From: JAICXG01 sp036825615
GTDB taxonomy: Bacteria; Verrucomicrobiota; Verrucomicrobiia; Chthoniobacterales; UBA10450
Assembly (NCBI GenBank): GCA_036825615.1
Contig: DAISXY010000006.1
Location: 62,001-126,000 of the forward strand
DNA length: 64,000 bases
Direction: 5' to 3'
Shown here: positions 36,360 to 45,101 of the stretch, piece after piece
How the letters are laid out: the number at the start of each line of letters is the position of its first letter
Position numbering within the stretch: position 1 is the first letter of the stretch
The notes under the pieces: model-generated
What the model was told of the DNA's origin: nothing
Seen by the model: only the letters and a program-made list of their open reading frames with translations
Database searches by the model: none
Translations under genes and position numbers: made by a program

Positions 36360-37080
36360 GCTGGCGAAACTTTTTCGTGCGGAAACCTGGCGGCGAATGT
36401 GGCGCCGGCTCGACCGCGTCCTCGATCCCATCCCGATCCAGCCGCTCCTCGCCCGGATCGATCGCGAGCGGCTCGAATCATTGCGGCGCAAACACGGCTC
36501 ACCCGCCGCGGACGCGCACCCCAACTGCCGGCATTACGCGAAGTATCTCGACGTAAAGGAGCATCTGCCCATCAACGTGCGGCGGGCTCATTACCTGCGC
36601 CTCCATCATCCGCCCACCAAGGACATCCTCGATATCGGCTGCGGCGCGGGTTTCTTCCTTTTCGTCGCGCAGTCGTTAGGCCACCGCGGCCTTGGGCTCG
36701 ACGTGAGCGGGGTGCCGCTCTTCGACGAGATGGTGGAGCTGCTCAGGGTCGAGCGCCGGATCGAGCCGATTCGAAAGCTCCAACCCTTGCCGGACCTCGG
36801 GCGCCGCTTCGATCTCATCACCGCTTTCTCGCCCGCATTTCATGGCGGACGGGGAACATCCTGGGATTGGGGAGCGCACGAGTGGGACTTCCTCGTGAGC
36901 GATCTCGAGCGCCACTTGAAGCCGGGCGGCCAGATCTTTTTTGGTCTCAATCCCGCTTACGATGGCAAGTTTTACACCGCGGAAATTCTCGCGCTCTTTC
37001 TCCGTCGCGGCGCGACCGTCGAGCGCGAAAATGTCCTCTTCGCGCCAAAACAACCTGAGCCCTCCCGAGTTAGAGGGTGA
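36343..37080 (+). CDS. Class I SAM-dependent methyltransferase
   Basis: A 245-residue protein with the SAM motif I DILDIGCGAGFFLFVAQSLG and the acidic ribose-binding GLGLDVSGVPLFD; KPGGQIFFGLNPAY marks the later strand. The substrate is not predictable; the architecture resembles small-molecule or glycan methyltransferases. The last residues (PEPSRVRG) are written by a repeat-like sequence that begins at the gene end. It overlaps rarA by 17 bases. Confidence 0.82.
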   Translation: MTLGHKLAKLFRAETWRRMWRRLDRVLDPIPIQPLLARIDRERLESLRRKHGSPAADAHPNCRHYAKYLDVKEHLPINVRRAHYLRLHHPPTKDILDIGCGAGFFLFVAQSLGHRGLGLDVSGVPLFDEMVELLRVERRIEPIRKLQPLPDLGRRFDLITAFSPAFHGGRGTSWDWGAHEWDFLVSDLERHLKPGGQIFFGLNPAYDGKFYTAEILALFLRRGATVERENVLFAPKQPEPSRVRG

Positions 37081-37422
37081 GGTCATCAGCCTCGGAACCA
37101 TGTTGAGAGATCCGAGGGCCCTCACCGGCGGCTTACGCCGTCCGCCTCTACCCGGGGAGAGGGGTTGCGCGGCGTTGATTGGACGGGATGCAGCCCACCC
37201 AGGCCGAGGGCGATAAGATCGGCGCGATTTCCGCGGGCACGCTGCGTTGATTGGGCCGGATGCAGTCCACCCGCCGCTAAGTAAGCCTTTTCACTCTCGG
37301 ACACATTGTGCCTGGTCGCGCGAGCGCAATCACTCTCTCCCTCTGGGCTGGGAGAGACGCACGTGCGCAGCGCGGCAGTGCGGGGCAGTCGGTCGGTGCC
37401 GGCTATTATCTTCGGGAATCTC
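37081..37422. repeat. Repeat-rich intergenic region
   Basis: No gene is seen in this 342-bp gap. It contains two direct copies of a 29-bp unit at 37172-37200 and 37244-37272 (26 of 29 identical; start GCGTTGATTGG, end CCACCC). Upstream are hairpin-forming runs such as GAGGGCCCTC and CGGCGGCTTACGCCG. Confidence 0.7.
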
Positions 37423-37677
37423 CTAGAGCCGAAAGAGCATCGCCACGAGCAGATCGATCGCGAGAACCCAGACCAGAATAACCTGCCAGAGCCGAAGGTT
37501 CCGCGCTCCCCAATGATCGGCCGCGACTTCCGGATCGCGATCGAAAAAGCGTTTGCGGTTTCGGAAAATGTAGACGCCGCTGAGCAACACAGCCACAAGG
37601 CAGACGCTGAAGAAAATTCGAAGCGCGACGACCGCCTCGGAATGCGAATGAACGGCGCTCACATACAACACGGCCAT
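37423..37677 (-). CDS. Small two-helix membrane protein
   Basis: An 84-residue hypothetical protein with helices at about 17-38 (ALRIFFSVCLVAVLLSGVYI) and 62-82 (RLWQVILVWVLAIDLLVAML) joined by a basic/acidic loop (RNRKRFFDRDPEVAADHWG). Both ends appear short. It is divergent from the helicase gene. No family is recognised; the coherent hydrophobic pattern makes a real gene more likely than not. Confidence 0.6.
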   Translation of the reverse strand: MAVLYVSAVHSHSEAVVALRIFFSVCLVAVLLSGVYIFRNRKRFFDRDPEVAADHWGARNLRLWQVILVWVLAIDLLVAMLFRL

Positions 37678-37805
37678 GAGGAATCTTCGTCCTCGATCAG
37701 GCCGGGCGCAAAGTGCCGGGGATGCCCGAAAAATTTCTGATCCGTCGCTTTCTTCCGGCGGCGCGGGGAACTGGCGCGAAGCATTTCTCTTCGCGAGCTT
37801 GCAGG

Positions 37806-40523
37806 ATGGAGAACGCCGCCGTGCTCGAGAATGAAGAGTTGTTCCGCCGGCTGCATCCCCGGCTCGCGACCTGGTTTCGCGCCACCTACGGGCGCTTTAC
37901 CGATGCGCAGCTACGCTGCGTGCCCGCAATCCTCCAGCGGCAATCGATCCTGCTCACCTCTCCGACCGGCAGCGGCAAAACGCTCGCCGGTTTTCTCGGT
38001 GTCTTCGATCATCTCCTGCGCAAGCTCGAGGCCGGCACGCTATCGTTAGGCGTGCATTGCCTTTACGTCTCGCCCTTGCGCGCCCTCAGCTACGACATCG
38101 GAAAAAATTTGCGCGCCCCGATCGATGGCATGGGCCTGGCGAAGGAGCTTCGGATTCATGTGCGCACCGGCGACACGAGCGCGAGCGAACGGGCGAAATT
38201 TCGGCGGGAGCCGGCGCACTTTCTTGTCACCACCCCGGAGAGCCTGGCGGTTCTGCTCGCACAGGAAAGCTACGTCGCTGGCCTAACGAATTGTCGGTTC
38301 GTGATTGTCGATGAGCTGCATTCCTTCGCCGGGAACAAGCGCGGAGTCGATCTCGCCCTCTCGCTCGAGCGGCTCGAGATTGTAGCCGGGGTCGGTGACC
38401 GCGGCTCCGTCGAGTATCCCTCTGCTCCGAAGGCCGGGGTCAGCGACCCCGGCTACAGCCTTTGCCGCGTCGGCCTGTCTGCGACTGCCGCGCCGCTCGA
38501 TTTGCTCGCAAAATTTCTCGCCGGCGATGATCGCCCCTGCCAGATCGCGCAGGCGAAAATCGAGAAGGAGTCGATCGTCGAAGTCTTCTCGCCCATCCGC
38601 CGCCAGCCCTACCCGCCCGCCGGCTACACCGGCGTGCGTCTTTACGCTGAGCTGGCCGAACTCATTCGCTCGCGGCAATCCGTCCTCGTCTTTACCAACG
38701 TCCGCTCGGCCGCGGAACAGATCGGTTTACGTTTGCGCGAACTGCTGCCGGATTTGGCCGGCCAGATTGAAACCCACCACGCCTCACTCGATCGCAGCGT
38801 CCGGCTCGAGGTCGAGGATCGGCTGAAAAACGGCGAGCTGCGCGCGGTTGTCTGCTCGACCAGCCTCGAGCTTGGGATTGATATCGGCGCGGTCGATCTC
38901 GTCGTGATGGTGGCGACGCCGAAGGGCGTGTCGCGCGCCATCCAGCGCATTGGCCGCTCCGGGCATTCACTCAACAAAAGCAGCCACGGCATTCTCGTCG
39001 CCACCAACATCAACGACCTCGTCGAGGCGACCGCGACCGCACACCTCGTCAGGCAGGGCGCGCTCGACCCGATCAAAATCCTGGAAAAGCCTAACGACGT
39101 CCTCGCGCAACACGTCGTCGGGATGGCGGCGCTCGCCCCCGTCGCGGTCGAGGAACTGTTCGCGATCGTTAGGCGAGCTTATCCCTACCGCGACTTGGAG
39201 CGGGCGGAATTCGAGCGCGTTCTGGAATATCTCGCCGGGGGCGGTGAATCGTTGCGTCGCCAATACACCTCCTTGTTCGGCAAAATTATCGTCAACGAGG
39301 ACGTGATTTCGATCGCAAATGCGCGGACCGCGCGCGATCTCCTCGTGAACATCGGCACGATTGTGTCGGAGGGTTTCGTGAGCGTTTTGCTCGGGCGGCG
39401 CCGCCTCGGTTCGGTCGAGGAAGGCTTCATCAAGCAACTCCAGGTTGGCGACCTCTTTGTCCTTGCCGGACGCGTCGTCAGGCTCGTCGACACCGGCGTC
39501 CACGAAGTGCAGGTGGAACGTGCCGACGGCCAACTCCCGACCATTCCGCGCTGGAATGCAGCCAAGATGCCGCTCACCTCTGGACTCGCGAGCGCCGTCC
39601 GGAAATTACGCGCGGAGCTCGATGCCCGGCTGCGCGACGGACCCGACGAGGTCGCGATTGAATGGCTGGTCGAGACCTACCAGATCTCAATCGCGAACGC
39701 GCAGGCGATGGTGGAATTTTTTCGCGCCCAAGCAGCGGTCTCCGAAGTGCCGGTCGGGCGCAAGTTTCTCCTCGAGCTCTACCGCGAGGCAGAGCATTCG
39801 CATTACTTCTTCCATGCTCTCATCGGCCGGAGCGCGAATGACGCGCTCTCGCGCATCGTCGCCTGGCGGGTGCGCGAGCGCATCGGTGGGAACGCGCTCG
39901 TGACAATAGATGACTACGGTTTTCTCCTCACCCTCCGACGCTTTCAGGAGCTGCCGCTTGCGCAATGGAAGACGCTCTTTCGCCGCGCTGAAGCGGAGGA
40001 AGATCTGCACGCCGCGCTGCGCGGGTCCGAGTTGGTGAAATGGCAGTTCCGCGGCGTGGCGCAGACGGGCCTGATGGTGCCGCGCAATCTGCCGGGCCGC
40101 GAACGCAAACCGCGGCAGCTGAGTTGGAGCTCAGAGGTTTTATTTCGTGTCCTCGAACAACACGAGCCGGATCATCCGTTGCTCGAAGAAGCGTACCGGC
40201 AGGCGACCCACACCTTTCTCGACGCCGAGACGGCATATGCATTTTTGGAAAAGGTGCAGAGCTTCGAATGGAAGTTGCGCGAGCTGCCGGTGGTCTCGCC
40301 GTTTTCGTTTCCGATTTATGCGAGCAAGATCAAGGAAAGCATGATGCTGGAAGATCCCGCGACTGCGATCGAAAGGATCTATTTCGAGATGTACTCACGG
40401 GTCGAGCGCGCGACGAAAACTCCTGCTCGTGCTCCTGATCGTGCTCGTAATCGAATCGCACAAAAGAACGATCACGATCACGAGCAGGAGCAGGAGCAGG
40501 AGCAAGAGCAGGAGCAGGAGTGA
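37806..40523 (+). CDS. Lhr-type ATP-dependent DNA helicase
   Basis: A 905-residue superfamily 2 helicase of the Lhr-core type. Motif I is TSPTGSGKTLAG, motif II VDELHSF, motif III LSATAAP and motif VI AIQRIGRSGHS, followed by the winged-helix and DEAD-associated domains. Residues about 192-218 (VAGVGDRG...GVSDPGYSL) come from an inserted palindromic element. The C-terminus (NDHDHEQEQEQEQEQEQE) is low complexity translated from CAGGAG repeats. I chose the ATG at 37806 (MENAAVLENEELFRRL). Four GCCTAACGA motifs lie inside. Co-transcribed with the following methyltransferase (ATGA overlap). No partner nuclease gene is adjacent. Confidence 0.92.
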   Translation: MENAAVLENEELFRRLHPRLATWFRATYGRFTDAQLRCVPAILQRQSILLTSPTGSGKTLAGFLGVFDHLLRKLEAGTLSLGVHCLYVSPLRALSYDIGKNLRAPIDGMGLAKELRIHVRTGDTSASERAKFRREPAHFLVTTPESLAVLLAQESYVAGLTNCRFVIVDELHSFAGNKRGVDLALSLERLEIVAGVGDRGSVEYPSAPKAGVSDPGYSLCRVGLSATAAPLDLLAKFLAGDDRPCQIAQAKIEKESIVEVFSPIRRQPYPPAGYTGVRLYAELAELIRSRQSVLVFTNVRSAAEQIGLRLRELLPDLAGQIETHHASLDRSVRLEVEDRLKNGELRAVVCSTSLELGIDIGAVDLVVMVATPKGVSRAIQRIGRSGHSLNKSSHGILVATNINDLVEATATAHLVRQGALDPIKILEKPNDVLAQHVVGMAALAPVAVEELFAIVRRAYPYRDLERAEFERVLEYLAGGGESLRRQYTSLFGKIIVNEDVISIANARTARDLLVNIGTIVSEGFVSVLLGRRRLGSVEEGFIKQLQVGDLFVLAGRVVRLVDTGVHEVQVERADGQLPTIPRWNAAKMPLTSGLASAVRKLRAELDARLRDGPDEVAIEWLVETYQISIANAQAMVEFFRAQAAVSEVPVGRKFLLELYREAEHSHYFFHALIGRSANDALSRIVAWRVRERIGGNALVTIDDYGFLLTLRRFQELPLAQWKTLFRRAEAEEDLHAALRGSELVKWQFRGVAQTGLMVPRNLPGRERKPRQLSWSSEVLFRVLEQHEPDHPLLEEAYRQATHTFLDAETAYAFLEKVQSFEWKLRELPVVSPFSFPIYASKIKESMMLEDPATAIERIYFEMYSRVERATKTPARAPDRARNRIAQKNDHDHEQEQEQEQEQEQE
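38381..38456. repeat. In-frame palindromic element (TGTAGCCGGGG family) in the Lhr-type helicase
   Basis: TGTAGCCGGGGTCGGTGACC at the left end is mirrored by GGTCAGCGACCCCGGCTACA at the right. It is read through in frame and separates RLEI from RVGLSATAAP, which are closer together in related helicases. Confidence 0.85.
40420..40521. repeat. CAGGAG hexamer tract with inverted CTCCTG arm
   Basis: The 3' end of the helicase gene holds CTCCTG/CTCGTG units (about 40420-40450) and, after a short spacer, their reverse complement: GATCACGAGCAGGAG followed by a run of CAGGAG units to the stop. The two arms can fold into a long hairpin. Related units occur at 25340. Confidence 0.75.
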
Positions 40524-41266
40524 TGAACTTCAAGGATCATTTTTCTGGTCAGGCGAGGGAGTATGCCCGGTTTCGCCCCCGCTATCCGCGGGCCCTCTTT
40601 GAATTCATCGCCGCGCAGGCGCCTGACGACGATCAGGCGCTCGATTGCGCGACCGGCAATGGCCAGGCCGCGGTCATGCTCGCGGAGTTTTTCAAGAAGG
40701 TGATCGCACTGGATGCAAGCGCGGCGCAGATCGCCAGTGCGCAGCCGAATCCTCGCGTCGAATATCACGTTGCGCCCGCGGAAGCGACCGGTTTGCCGAA
40801 CCACTGTTGTGCCGCGATCACCGTCGCGCAGGCAATCCACTGGCTCGACCTCGATCGCTTTTATCGCGAAGCCCGCCGTCTGCTCGTGGCCGGCGGCGTG
40901 CTTGCGTTCTGGGCCTACAATTACCTTCGTCTTACCGCCGAGCTTGAAGCAATCATTCGTTATTATCACGACGAAGTCGTTGGGCCGTATTGGCCGCCGG
41001 AACGCAAGATCGTTGGGCGCGGTTATCTCGAGCTGGCATTTCCTTTCGAGGAGATCGCGCATCCCAGTTTCCAAATCGAAGCGCGTTGGACCCTGGACGA
41101 CTTAGTCGGCTATCTCTGCACCTGGTCGGCGACTCGGCGTTACCAGGAGGCGAAGAAAAGTAACCCACTCGAGTTAGTCATCTCCGAGCTGGAACAGGCC
41201 TGGGGGAATCCCGCCGAGAAACGTCTCGTGATTTGGCCGCTCACCCTTCGCGTCGGTCGCGCCTAG
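40520..41266 (+). CDS. Class I SAM-dependent methyltransferase
   Basis: A 248-residue methyltransferase of the UbiE/trans-aconitate-like type. Motif I is ALDCATGNGQAAVMLAEFF, motif II KVIALDASAAQI, and ITVAQAIHWLDLDRFYREAR is typical of the subgroup that methylates small carboxylates or related compounds. It starts at ATGATG, overlapping the helicase stop by 4 bases. The substrate is not known. A terminator-like hairpin follows at 41319. Confidence 0.85.
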   Translation: MMNFKDHFSGQAREYARFRPRYPRALFEFIAAQAPDDDQALDCATGNGQAAVMLAEFFKKVIALDASAAQIASAQPNPRVEYHVAPAEATGLPNHCCAAITVAQAIHWLDLDRFYREARRLLVAGGVLAFWAYNYLRLTAELEAIIRYYHDEVVGPYWPPERKIVGRGYLELAFPFEEIAHPSFQIEARWTLDDLVGYLCTWSATRRYQEAKKSNPLELVISELEQAWGNPAEKRLVIWPLTLRVGRA

Positions 41267-41318
41267 CGAAGCTCGCCACCTAGCCAGACCTAACGGCCCG
41301 GCGCCCGAGGAAAGTTAC

Positions 41319-41345
41319 AACTGCGTTACCAATCGCAGTTCGCCT
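41319..41345 (+). terminator. Rho-independent terminator
   Basis: AACTGCG (41319-41325) and CGCAGTT (41334-41340) form a 7-bp stem with an 8-base loop, followed by CGCCTTTTCT. It fits as the end of the helicase-methyltransferase transcript. Confidence 0.65.
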
Positions 41346-41447
41346 TTTCTCACTGACTGGGGCACGAAGCACAGCGTGCAACACTCTGGCCCTGCGCAGA
41401 CCCATTTCACTGATATTCCCGCCGGACTTAGCAATCAGAGGATAACT

Positions 41448-41843
41448 ATGAAAACAAGATACAATGAGTTAGTCAGAAATAGTCGGTGGCTCGCCCTGAC
41501 AGGCGCAGTGGTCCTTGGTCTCCTGCTTGCGGCCGTCCCGGTGCAAACCGGACTCACGGCAACGACCGCGACCCTGACGGCCAGTGTGCAAAATCAGCAA
41601 TGCCAGGGCGGCGATTTCGTCAATGTGACGCTGACCGCCACCCTGTCACCGCCAAAACGAAACGTGCTATACGAGTGGGACTTCGATAACGATGGTATCT
41701 TTGATACCGCTCCCAGTCCCAATCCGACCGTCACTCATCTCTATCCAGATGAGGAGACAGTCACGGCAACCGTGCGGGCAAGCAAAGGCAACCGGAGCGC
41801 CACTGACTCTGTGACCTTCGGGACAATACGCTGCGGCGGCTAA
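41448..41843 (+). CDS. Small secreted PKD-domain protein
   Basis: A 131-residue exported protein: signal peptide (residues about 14-38, LALTGAVVLGLLLAAVPVQT), then a single PKD/immunoglobulin-like domain with the diagnostic YEWDFDNDGIFDTAPSPNPT and THLYPDEETVTATVRA. Two cysteines (CQGGDF and IRCGG) could close the domain with a disulfide. AGAGG stands 6 bp before the ATG. It is flanked by terminators, so it is its own transcription unit. Likely a cell-surface or secreted adhesive module. Confidence 0.8.
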   Translation: MKTRYNELVRNSRWLALTGAVVLGLLLAAVPVQTGLTATTATLTASVQNQQCQGGDFVNVTLTATLSPPKRNVLYEWDFDNDGIFDTAPSPNPTVTHLYPDEETVTATVRASKGNRSATDSVTFGTIRCGG

Positions 41844-41893
41844 AGACTCTTCAGCGAGATCGAGCCTGTCGAATCGAAACTTAACGGCTCTGC

Positions 41894-41918
41894 GGCGCAG
41901 GCCGAATTGGCCTGCGCC
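41894..41918 (+). terminator. Terminator hairpin after the PKD gene
   Basis: Perfect 10-bp inverted repeat GGCGCAGGCC / GGCCTGCGCC around GAATT, followed by GTGTGCGTTTTG. The stem is long and GC-rich with a short T run about 8 bp later. Confidence 0.65.
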
Positions 41919-42003
41919 GTGTGCGTTTTGAGGAGACTTGTTTCGCGATTTGTCGTTAGCAAGTCACACGCTTTGGATTTGGAGGAGGCGCAGGTAGCGA
42001 ATG

Positions 42004-42041
42004 TGAGGTCCTTCGCCGCGCTTCGCCGGCTCAGGATGACA
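42004..42041. repeat. Solo arm of the GGATGACA palindromic repeat
   Basis: GAGGTCCTTCGCCGCGCTTC followed by GCCGGCTCAGGATGACA is nearly the right arm of the element at 61267-61424, here without its left partner, between the PKD gene terminator and the end of lysS. Confidence 0.75.
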
Positions 42042-42090
42042 ACGAGTTAGCGCGCCGCGGCGGAGCAGAGCAAGCTTGTACCGGAGCGGC

Positions 42091-43545
42091 TTAGGCGAGC
42101 TTTGGCTTGAGCAGGGGGAAGAGGATGACATCGCGGATCGATTCCGCTCCGGTCAGGAGCATGGCGAGGCGGTCAATGCCGAGGCCGAAACCGCCGGCCG
42201 GGGGCATCCCGTGCTCGAGGGCGAGAAGAAAATCTTCATCAATCTTCTGCGTTTCTTCGCCCGCTTGCTCGAGGAGACGCTGGCGCTGCACGAAAGGATC
42301 GTTCAGCTCGGTGTAACCCGGGGCGATTTCCTGGCCGTTGATGATCAGCTCAAAGACATCCACGAGTGAATCATCCTCTGGGTTCTGCTTCGCCAGGGGA
42401 ACCAGCTCCTTTGGACAATGAGTCACGAAGATGGGATCGAAGGTTTTCTCTTCGATCAGCTTTTCGAAGAGATGCTGGGTGACTTCGAAATCGGCCATGT
42501 GTGGCTGAATCTCGACCCCGAGTTCGCGGGCTTTCGCGCGGCGTCCTTCACTCGTTAGGCTAAACCAGTCCGCACCCGCCACTTCCGCGACGAGGTCGCG
42601 GTAACGAGCGCGCCGCCACGGCTGGGTGAGATTGAGGGTGCGTGTGACGTTCCCCTCTGCGTCGCGATGCTCGACCCGGAGCGAGCCTACAATCGTTTCG
42701 GCGAGGTGACAGATCAGGTCCTCGACGAGTTGCGCGATTTGCTCGAAATCAGCATACGCCCAGTAGCCTTCGAGCATCGTGAATTCGGGATTGTGCCGGC
42801 GTGAGATGCCTTCGTTCCGGAAATTGCGGTTCACTTCAAAGACCTTGTTGAAGCCGCCGACGAGGAGACGCTTGAGATAAAGCTCGGGCGCGATGCGCAG
42901 ATAAAGATCGATCCCGAGCGCTTTGTGATGAGTCCGAAACGGCTCCGCCGCCGCGCCGCCGGCGATGGTCTGCAACATCGGCGTCTCGACTTCGAGAAAG
43001 CCGCGCGATTCCATGAAGCGGCGTGTCTCCCTCAGGATCGCGATCCGTTTCGCGAAAACGTCGCGCGAACGCTCGTTGGTCACGAGGTCGAGATAGCGCT
43101 GACGATAGCGCGCCTCGACATCAGCCAGCCCGTGCCATTTTTCCGGAAGCGGGCGGAGCGCTTTGGCGAGCACTTCCAGCTTGTGCACTTTGAGTGTCGG
43201 CTCGCCGGTCTTCGTGAGAAAACAGGTGCCCTCGACCCCGATGAAATCGCCGAGGTCGAGGAGGCCGAAAATCTCCATCGCCTCCGGCCCGAGTTCCTTC
43301 GCCTGGAGGTAAATTTGGATGCGTCCGCTCGCATCACGCAGGTCCACGAAATGGCTCTTCCCCATGTCGCGATGGGCGGTGATCCGGCCGGCGACGCGCA
43401 ACGTTTTTCCCTCGCTGAATTGCTCTCGCACCTCGGCGATCGAGCCGCCTGTTGCAAATGCACGACCAAACGGCTCGGTCCCGCGCTGCCGCAGCGCCTC
43501 GGTTTTCTGCCGGCGCAGGGTGATGAGTTCGTTTTCTTCGTTCAT
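42091..43545 (-). CDS. lysS: Lysyl-tRNA synthetase, class II
   Basis: A 484-residue synthetase that charges tRNA-Lys. An OB-fold anticodon-binding domain (about 55-150, GKTLRVAGRITAHRDMGKSH) is followed by a class II catalytic core with motif 2 (FEVNRNFRNEGISRRHNPEF) and motif 3 (GFGLGIDRLAMLLTG). The ATG at 43545 (MNEENELITLRRQK) gives the usual N-terminus; an upstream extension in the same frame is not conserved. A GCCTAACGA motif at 42552 encodes LTS. Confidence 0.97.
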   Translation of the reverse strand: MNEENELITLRRQKTEALRQRGTEPFGRAFATGGSIAEVREQFSEGKTLRVAGRITAHRDMGKSHFVDLRDASGRIQIYLQAKELGPEAMEIFGLLDLGDFIGVEGTCFLTKTGEPTLKVHKLEVLAKALRPLPEKWHGLADVEARYRQRYLDLVTNERSRDVFAKRIAILRETRRFMESRGFLEVETPMLQTIAGGAAAEPFRTHHKALGIDLYLRIAPELYLKRLLVGGFNKVFEVNRNFRNEGISRRHNPEFTMLEGYWAYADFEQIAQLVEDLICHLAETIVGSLRVEHRDAEGNVTRTLNLTQPWRRARYRDLVAEVAGADWFSLTSEGRRAKARELGVEIQPHMADFEVTQHLFEKLIEEKTFDPIFVTHCPKELVPLAKQNPEDDSLVDVFELIINGQEIAPGYTELNDPFVQRQRLLEQAGEETQKIDEDFLLALEHGMPPAGGFGLGIDRLAMLLTGAESIRDVILFPLLKPKLA

Positions 43546-43670
43546 GGTGCAGCTATGCGAGGCGAGCGGACGAATGTAATCGCAATCCTCGCGCTGCACA
43601 GACTTTCTCGTGGGAGCGCGGATCGGCCCTTGCTCACGATTGGATATCAGCGCAAGGAAAACGTGGAGTC

Positions 43671-44276
43671 ATGCATCAGGTCTCGCGATTTGGAAAAGGA
43701 TTAGCCGGCGCCCTCTGCTTTGGTCTCGCGCTTTTCTTCGCCGGATCAGCCGAGGCGGGCGATGCGAAATCAATCGCCGGATTTACCAAGGCAATCATCG
43801 CCCTTTCGCCGTCGGTCGATCCGGCGGAAGCGCAGATGGTGTCGCAAACTTCGCACCAGACCGCGCGCGCTTTGCAGAAGAAATGGCGCGTTTTTCCCTT
43901 CGCACTGGTGCAGAATTTCCTCATCCACATCGGGGCGCGCGACCGGGGTTTTTGCTTTCACTGGGCGCATGACATTGGGCTCGAGTTGAGAAAGCTGCCG
44001 CTGAAAACGCTCGAGCTGCATTGGGCGGAGGCATACCCGAACACGCACCTCGAGCACAATGTCGTGGTCGTGACCGCGCGCGGACAGCCGATCGCGACCG
44101 GTTACATCATCGATGGCTGGCGTGCGGCCGGCCGTTTGCTCTGGTGGCCGGTGGCGAAGGACGAATATCCCTGGAAAGAAAATCCGGCCCACACTGCCTG
44201 GCTGCAAAACCGCGGACCCGATCCACTCGCCGCGCTGAATGCGCCGGTCGATCAAGCGGCCGGTTCGCTCGAGTAA
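43671..44276 (+). CDS. Conserved secreted protein of unknown function
   Basis: A 201-residue exported protein: signal peptide FGKGLAGALCFGLALFFAGS with AEA cleavage site. The mature part has no named domain that I recognise. Notable conserved-looking segments are RDRGFCFHWAHDIGLELRKL and HWAEAYPNTHLEHNVVVVTA; one Cys and several His could bind a metal or form an active site. It overlaps the convergent MtfA-like gene by 25 bp at the 3' ends. Confidence 0.7.
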   Translation: MHQVSRFGKGLAGALCFGLALFFAGSAEAGDAKSIAGFTKAIIALSPSVDPAEAQMVSQTSHQTARALQKKWRVFPFALVQNFLIHIGARDRGFCFHWAHDIGLELRKLPLKTLELHWAEAYPNTHLEHNVVVVTARGQPIATGYIIDGWRAAGRLLWWPVAKDEYPWKENPAHTAWLQNRGPDPLAALNAPVDQAAGSLE

Positions 44277-45037
44277 GCCGCCGGGTCCTGGCGATAGAAG
44301 CGCTGCAATTCGCCGTAAAGCTTCGGGTGCAAACGGCGGAGCGCCACCGGCCGCTCGAAGAACGCTTCCGTCGCGACCGCGAAAAATTCCGCGGCATTGG
44401 TTGCACCATAGCTGTCGAGCAACGTCGGGATCCCGGTTTGATCTGCGGCCTGAAGGGCGGCGAACTCGACTTTCATCACCTCGGCCCAGGCGCGTTTTTG
44501 GCCGCGAGAAGTGAGTGCCGGGACTCCATCGGCGGCGGCATCTTCGAAATCGAGCTGATGCGCGAACTCGTGCAGGACGAGATTTTGCCCGTCGGAAGGA
44601 TCGAGCGCGCCGTAGCGCGCCGCGTCCCAGGCGAGAACGAGCGAGCCCATGGCGGCGGCGGTTTCGCCGAGCCGGCCTTCGCGCCCTTCCTCCCAGATCA
44701 GCCCCTCGATCGGCCGGTTGTGTTCCACGATGAAGCCGGAAGGATAGACGAGGATAGTGAGGAGCCGCGGGTAGTAATCGGTTTTGCGATGAAGGAGGAG
44801 AAGACAGGCCTGGGTCGCGATCGTTAGGCGGATTTCGTCCGTGATCTCCAGACCGCCGCAGCCTTCGAAGCGTTTCTCGGCGAGAAACACCTGGACGTGC
44901 CCGAGCAATTCCTCCTGGTCAGCTCGGTTCAGGCGGGAGAAAAACGGCAGATTGCGACTGATGATCGCGCGCCAGTGCCTGGGGAGCGGTCGAGTGCGTA
45001 ACTGCCGCCGACGCCGTTCCTTGAGGATTCGCAGCAT
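44252..45037 (-). CDS. mtfA: MtfA-type zinc metallopeptidase
   Basis: A 261-residue protein of the MtfA (Mlc titration factor A) family. Zinc motif HEFAH at H156-E157-H160 (LVLHEFAHQLDFED) and the downstream third-ligand glutamate in NAAEFFAVATEAFFE. In enteric bacteria MtfA controls glucose PTS genes by binding Mlc; no Mlc is seen here, so the peptidase activity is the transferable part. The HPr-like protein elsewhere in the window is the only other PTS-related gene. A TCGTTAGGC motif (44821) reads LTI on its coding strand. Confidence 0.9.
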   Translation of the reverse strand: MLRILKERRRRQLRTRPLPRHWRAIISRNLPFFSRLNRADQEELLGHVQVFLAEKRFEGCGGLEITDEIRLTIATQACLLLLHRKTDYYPRLLTILVYPSGFIVEHNRPIEGLIWEEGREGRLGETAAAMGSLVLAWDAARYGALDPSDGQNLVLHEFAHQLDFEDAAADGVPALTSRGQKRAWAEVMKVEFAALQAADQTGIPTLLDSYGATNAAEFFAVATEAFFERPVALRRLHPKLYGELQRFYRQDPAAYSSEPAA

Positions 45038-45101
45038 GACAGCCGAACTTAACCGCGGCGACGTGGCTGCCTAGACGAGATTTGTTGCGAGCGCGTCGCG
45101 C

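Noticed and set aside
37172..37272. CRISPR array
   Set aside because: Only two imperfect copies, no regular spacers, and no cas genes.
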